This document shows, one piece after another, positions 62,223 through 64,000 of a stretch of DNA of 64,000 nt; within the stretch, counting starts at the first letter, position 1, and each line of letters starts with the position of its first letter. A model generated the notes under the pieces. The model was not told the DNA's origin. It saw nothing but the letters and a program-made list of their open reading frames with translations, and searched no databases. The stretch comes from Arthrobacter sp. 31Y. Lineage in GTDB: Bacteria > Actinomycetota > Actinomycetes > Actinomycetales > Micrococcaceae. The translations under genes and the position numbers were made by a program. The stretch is taken from positions 1,240,001 to 1,304,000 of the forward strand of contig NZ_JAFW01000001.1 in NCBI RefSeq assembly GCF_000526335.1. Reading direction: 5' to 3'.

Positions 62223-63562
62223 GGTGCAGTTACCGATTCTTCCTTGGTGGTGTTTTCGCTTGTGGGTTGGTTATCGCCGTAAGACCGCAGCAGGTTCAAT
62301 TTGCCGGCGATGATGTAAAGAATGAAGGCCGCGGCCAGAGAGTTCAGTGCAGGGAGGCCGAAGGTGACGAAGTAGCCAAGGGCCGCAGAGATCGCCCAGA
62401 TGATGAACGTGGCCGGGATCCAGTTGGGTGATTCGGCGGGCGGGAGTCCTGAGTCGCGGCTTGCTTCCAGGAGGGGCCGCCATTTCCGGATGACAAAGTA
62501 CTCAGCCATGATGATGCCGGCTACCGGTGGGAAGACCACGCCCAGCACCATGAGAATGTCGATGAATCTATCCAGGATGCCGATCGCCGCCAGGACGCTT
62601 CCCACCACACCCAGCACCAATGTCACGTGGCCACGGTTCAGGCGTTTGTTCATGGCGCTGTTGAAGAAGGACACCACGCCGAGCCCGGCGCTGTAGAGGT
62701 TCCAATCGTTGATCTTGGACGTGCCCAGCACGATGATCAGGATGCCCACCCAGCCCACCGAGGAGAAGATGATCTGCGTGACGTCCGCCGTTTTCACGGC
62801 ATGGGCGAGCAGGACTCCGATCATGCCAATGGTGTAGTTGCCAAGCGTCATCCCGACGACGGTTTGCTTGACGACGTCGCCGGCTGTCCTGTTGTAGCGG
62901 GTCATGTCCGGCGTGATGACTGCCCCGAGTACGGCGCTTCCCGCAACGATGGTGGTAGCCGTGACGAAATCGAGTTGCGGGCCCGGAGGGGCATCGTTGA
63001 TGAGTTGGCTGATGGAGTGGTTGCTCAGCTCCGCCCACGCCGCCCAGCCGATGAGGATCATGAACAGGGGCACAGTGATATTGGCCAACCACTGCATGGA
63101 TTCAAAGCCACGGACCACAATCAGGGTGACCACTAGTCCAAAGCCCAGCGACCAAGCCCAGACGGGAACTTCAGGGACGATTTGGTTCAGTCCCGCCCCG
63201 GAAATCCCTGACTGGATACCAAACCAGCCGATGAGGCTGATGCAGATGGCGAGGCCGAGGACCGATGCTCCGCCGCGGCCAAAGCCGGTCCAGCGGGCAA
63301 GCATGGATGTTGTGAGACCTTGGCGCATGCCGGCGATGCCGACAAAAATCATGAGTGCTTCAACGATCAATGCGCCCACGGTGAAGGCCCAGAAGGCGTC
63401 CCAGAAGGTCATTCCGAAGCCAAAAGTTGCCCCGAGAAGAAATTGGCTCAGGTCAGAAGTTTGACCGAAGCGTTGGACCGCGATGCCGAACCAGTGCTTC
63501 CGCTTCGTTGCGGGAACCCTGGTGATGGGGTAGTCATCGTGCCCGGTGTCTGAGGTGGACAT
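62219..63562 (-). CDS. NCS1-type cytosine/hydantoin permease
   Basis: A 447-residue permease with about twelve membrane segments. Typical NCS1 parts include QFLLGATFGFGMTFWDAFWA, SVLGLAICISLIGWFGIQSG, and DMTRYNRTAGDVVKQTVVGM. It should import a nucleobase, hydantoin or similar ring compound for the enzymes encoded downstream. ATG 63562 is preceded by AAAGGA nine bases away and the longer frame to 63709 has no support. The stop overlaps the HyuA start by four bases. Confidence 0.92.
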   Translation of the reverse strand: MSTSDTGHDDYPITRVPATKRKHWFGIAVQRFGQTSDLSQFLLGATFGFGMTFWDAFWAFTVGALIVEALMIFVGIAGMRQGLTTSMLARWTGFGRGGASVLGLAICISLIGWFGIQSGISGAGLNQIVPEVPVWAWSLGFGLVVTLIVVRGFESMQWLANITVPLFMILIGWAAWAELSNHSISQLINDAPPGPQLDFVTATTIVAGSAVLGAVITPDMTRYNRTAGDVVKQTVVGMTLGNYTIGMIGVLLAHAVKTADVTQIIFSSVGWVGILIIVLGTSKINDWNLYSAGLGVVSFFNSAMNKRLNRGHVTLVLGVVGSVLAAIGILDRFIDILMVLGVVFPPVAGIIMAEYFVIRKWRPLLEASRDSGLPPAESPNWIPATFIIWAISAALGYFVTFGLPALNSLAAAFILYIIAGKLNLLRSYGDNQPTSENTTKEESVTAP

Positions 63563-63753
63563 GACATGCATTCCTTTCGAGTGATTCACTTCACAGTATC
63601 GGCGAGGCACTCGAAGGTCATTGGGCGATATGCATCCTTGGCGGTGCGGAAGCATGCATGTTGCATGGTTCTGCGTCCTAGAGGATCTCCACCACGAGGC
63701 GGATATCATTCATTGGGCAGCGAGAGGCGCAGCTCAAGGAGTTGGAGAATGAC

Positions 63754-64000
63754 ATGCCCGCCGTGAATACCTTGGAATATGCGCTGCTTGGGCGGCCCCG
63801 GCGAGTAGCGCGGTGGGAACTTCCTCGTCTGGCCTGGATGCTGTCCGTAGCCACTGCGAATCGCCTCGGGTGGATGCTCGCACCGTTCGTCTATATTTCC
63901 AATCTGGAGGGTCTCCGGCAAAGGGCCAGCGTTGGCGGAGTGTGGCACAGCGATGCAAGGTTGATGCTGATCGCAATGCCGGTGGGTGGCCCCCACCGCA
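63754..64000 (+). CDS. Start of an unidentified gene (partial)
   Basis: From ATG 63754, with GGAG six bases upstream, an open frame of 82 codons runs off the right edge. It begins MPAVNTLEYALLGRPRRVAR and contains WELPRLAWMLSV and GVWHSDARLMLIAM. No family was recognised from this fragment. It is divergent from the permease, where a regulator is common, but that is only positional inference. Confidence 0.35.
   Translation, partial: MPAVNTLEYALLGRPRRVARWELPRLAWMLSVATANRLGWMLAPFVYISNLEGLRQRASVGGVWHSDARLMLIAMPVGGPHR

Noticed and set aside
63706..63996. 96-codon minus-strand frame at the right edge
   Set aside because: Composition is shadow-like; the plus-strand frame from 63754 has a ribosome site and a more protein-like sequence.

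Overview
The window is high-GC with GTG/TTG starts, strong purine-rich ribosome sites and many 4-base stop/start overlaps. Gene content (DUF4193, PucR regulator, HyuA-type hydantoinase, TagGH-like ABC exporter, LCP ligase, Kdp system) points to an actinobacterium of the Micrococcaceae, most likely Arthrobacter or Paenarthrobacter. No rRNA, tRNA, CRISPR array or intact mobile element was seen; one decayed ISL3-type transposase relic lies at about 1471-1800.

Region 1 (1-34.2 kb) is a large cell-surface polysaccharide locus. It opens with the end of a UDP-GlcNAc 2-epimerase and an AT-richer DUF6270 gene. A long minus-strand operon follows (16.1 to 2.0 kb): a Pro/Ala-rich membrane-anchored protein, two GT4 glycosyltransferases, an ABC-2 permease and ATPase (Wzm/Wzt or TagG/TagH type), a CgeB-like/GT2 fusion, UDP-ManNAc dehydrogenase, and an 1803-residue protein joining an FkbM methyltransferase, about 400 residues of coiled coil and several glycosyltransferase modules. 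Together the 2-epimerase and dehydrogenase would supply UDP-ManNAcA. A DUF4434 protein and an LCP ligase face the other way. Next come the priming sugar-phosphate transferase (19.6 kb), an O-antigen-ligase-like protein, a PqqD/nucleotidyltransferase fusion, a four-gene operon (two GT4 enzymes, pyruvyl transferase, flippase), signal peptidase I, an HprK-like/PqqD fusion kinase, a Tat-secreted protein, a frameshifted AraC regulator, and a BY-kinase with its cognate low-molecular-weight phosphatase. The locus thus holds parts of both an ABC-exporter and a flippase/BY-kinase assembly route.

Region 2 (34.4-44.1 kb) is potassium homeostasis: a TrkH/Ktr-type channel diverges from kdpFABC-kdpD-kdpE, with nested inverted repeats between them and an extra 37-residue membrane peptide ahead of kdpF.

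Region 3 (44.1-57.9 kb) is mixed single-gene content: an SRPBCC protein, a GH26 lipoprotein, a Phd-like antitoxin without an obvious toxin, a hydrolase/TetR divergent pair, small lipoproteins, a DUF2975/XRE pair behind a perfect 14-bp palindrome, DUF1349, TPR, DUF4193, MarR, SelO and an integral membrane protein.

Region 4 (57.9-63.6 kb) is a minus-strand hydantoin/nucleobase module: an NCS1-type permease, HyuA-like hydantoinase, DUF917 protein and PucR regulator. A further gene begins at the right edge.
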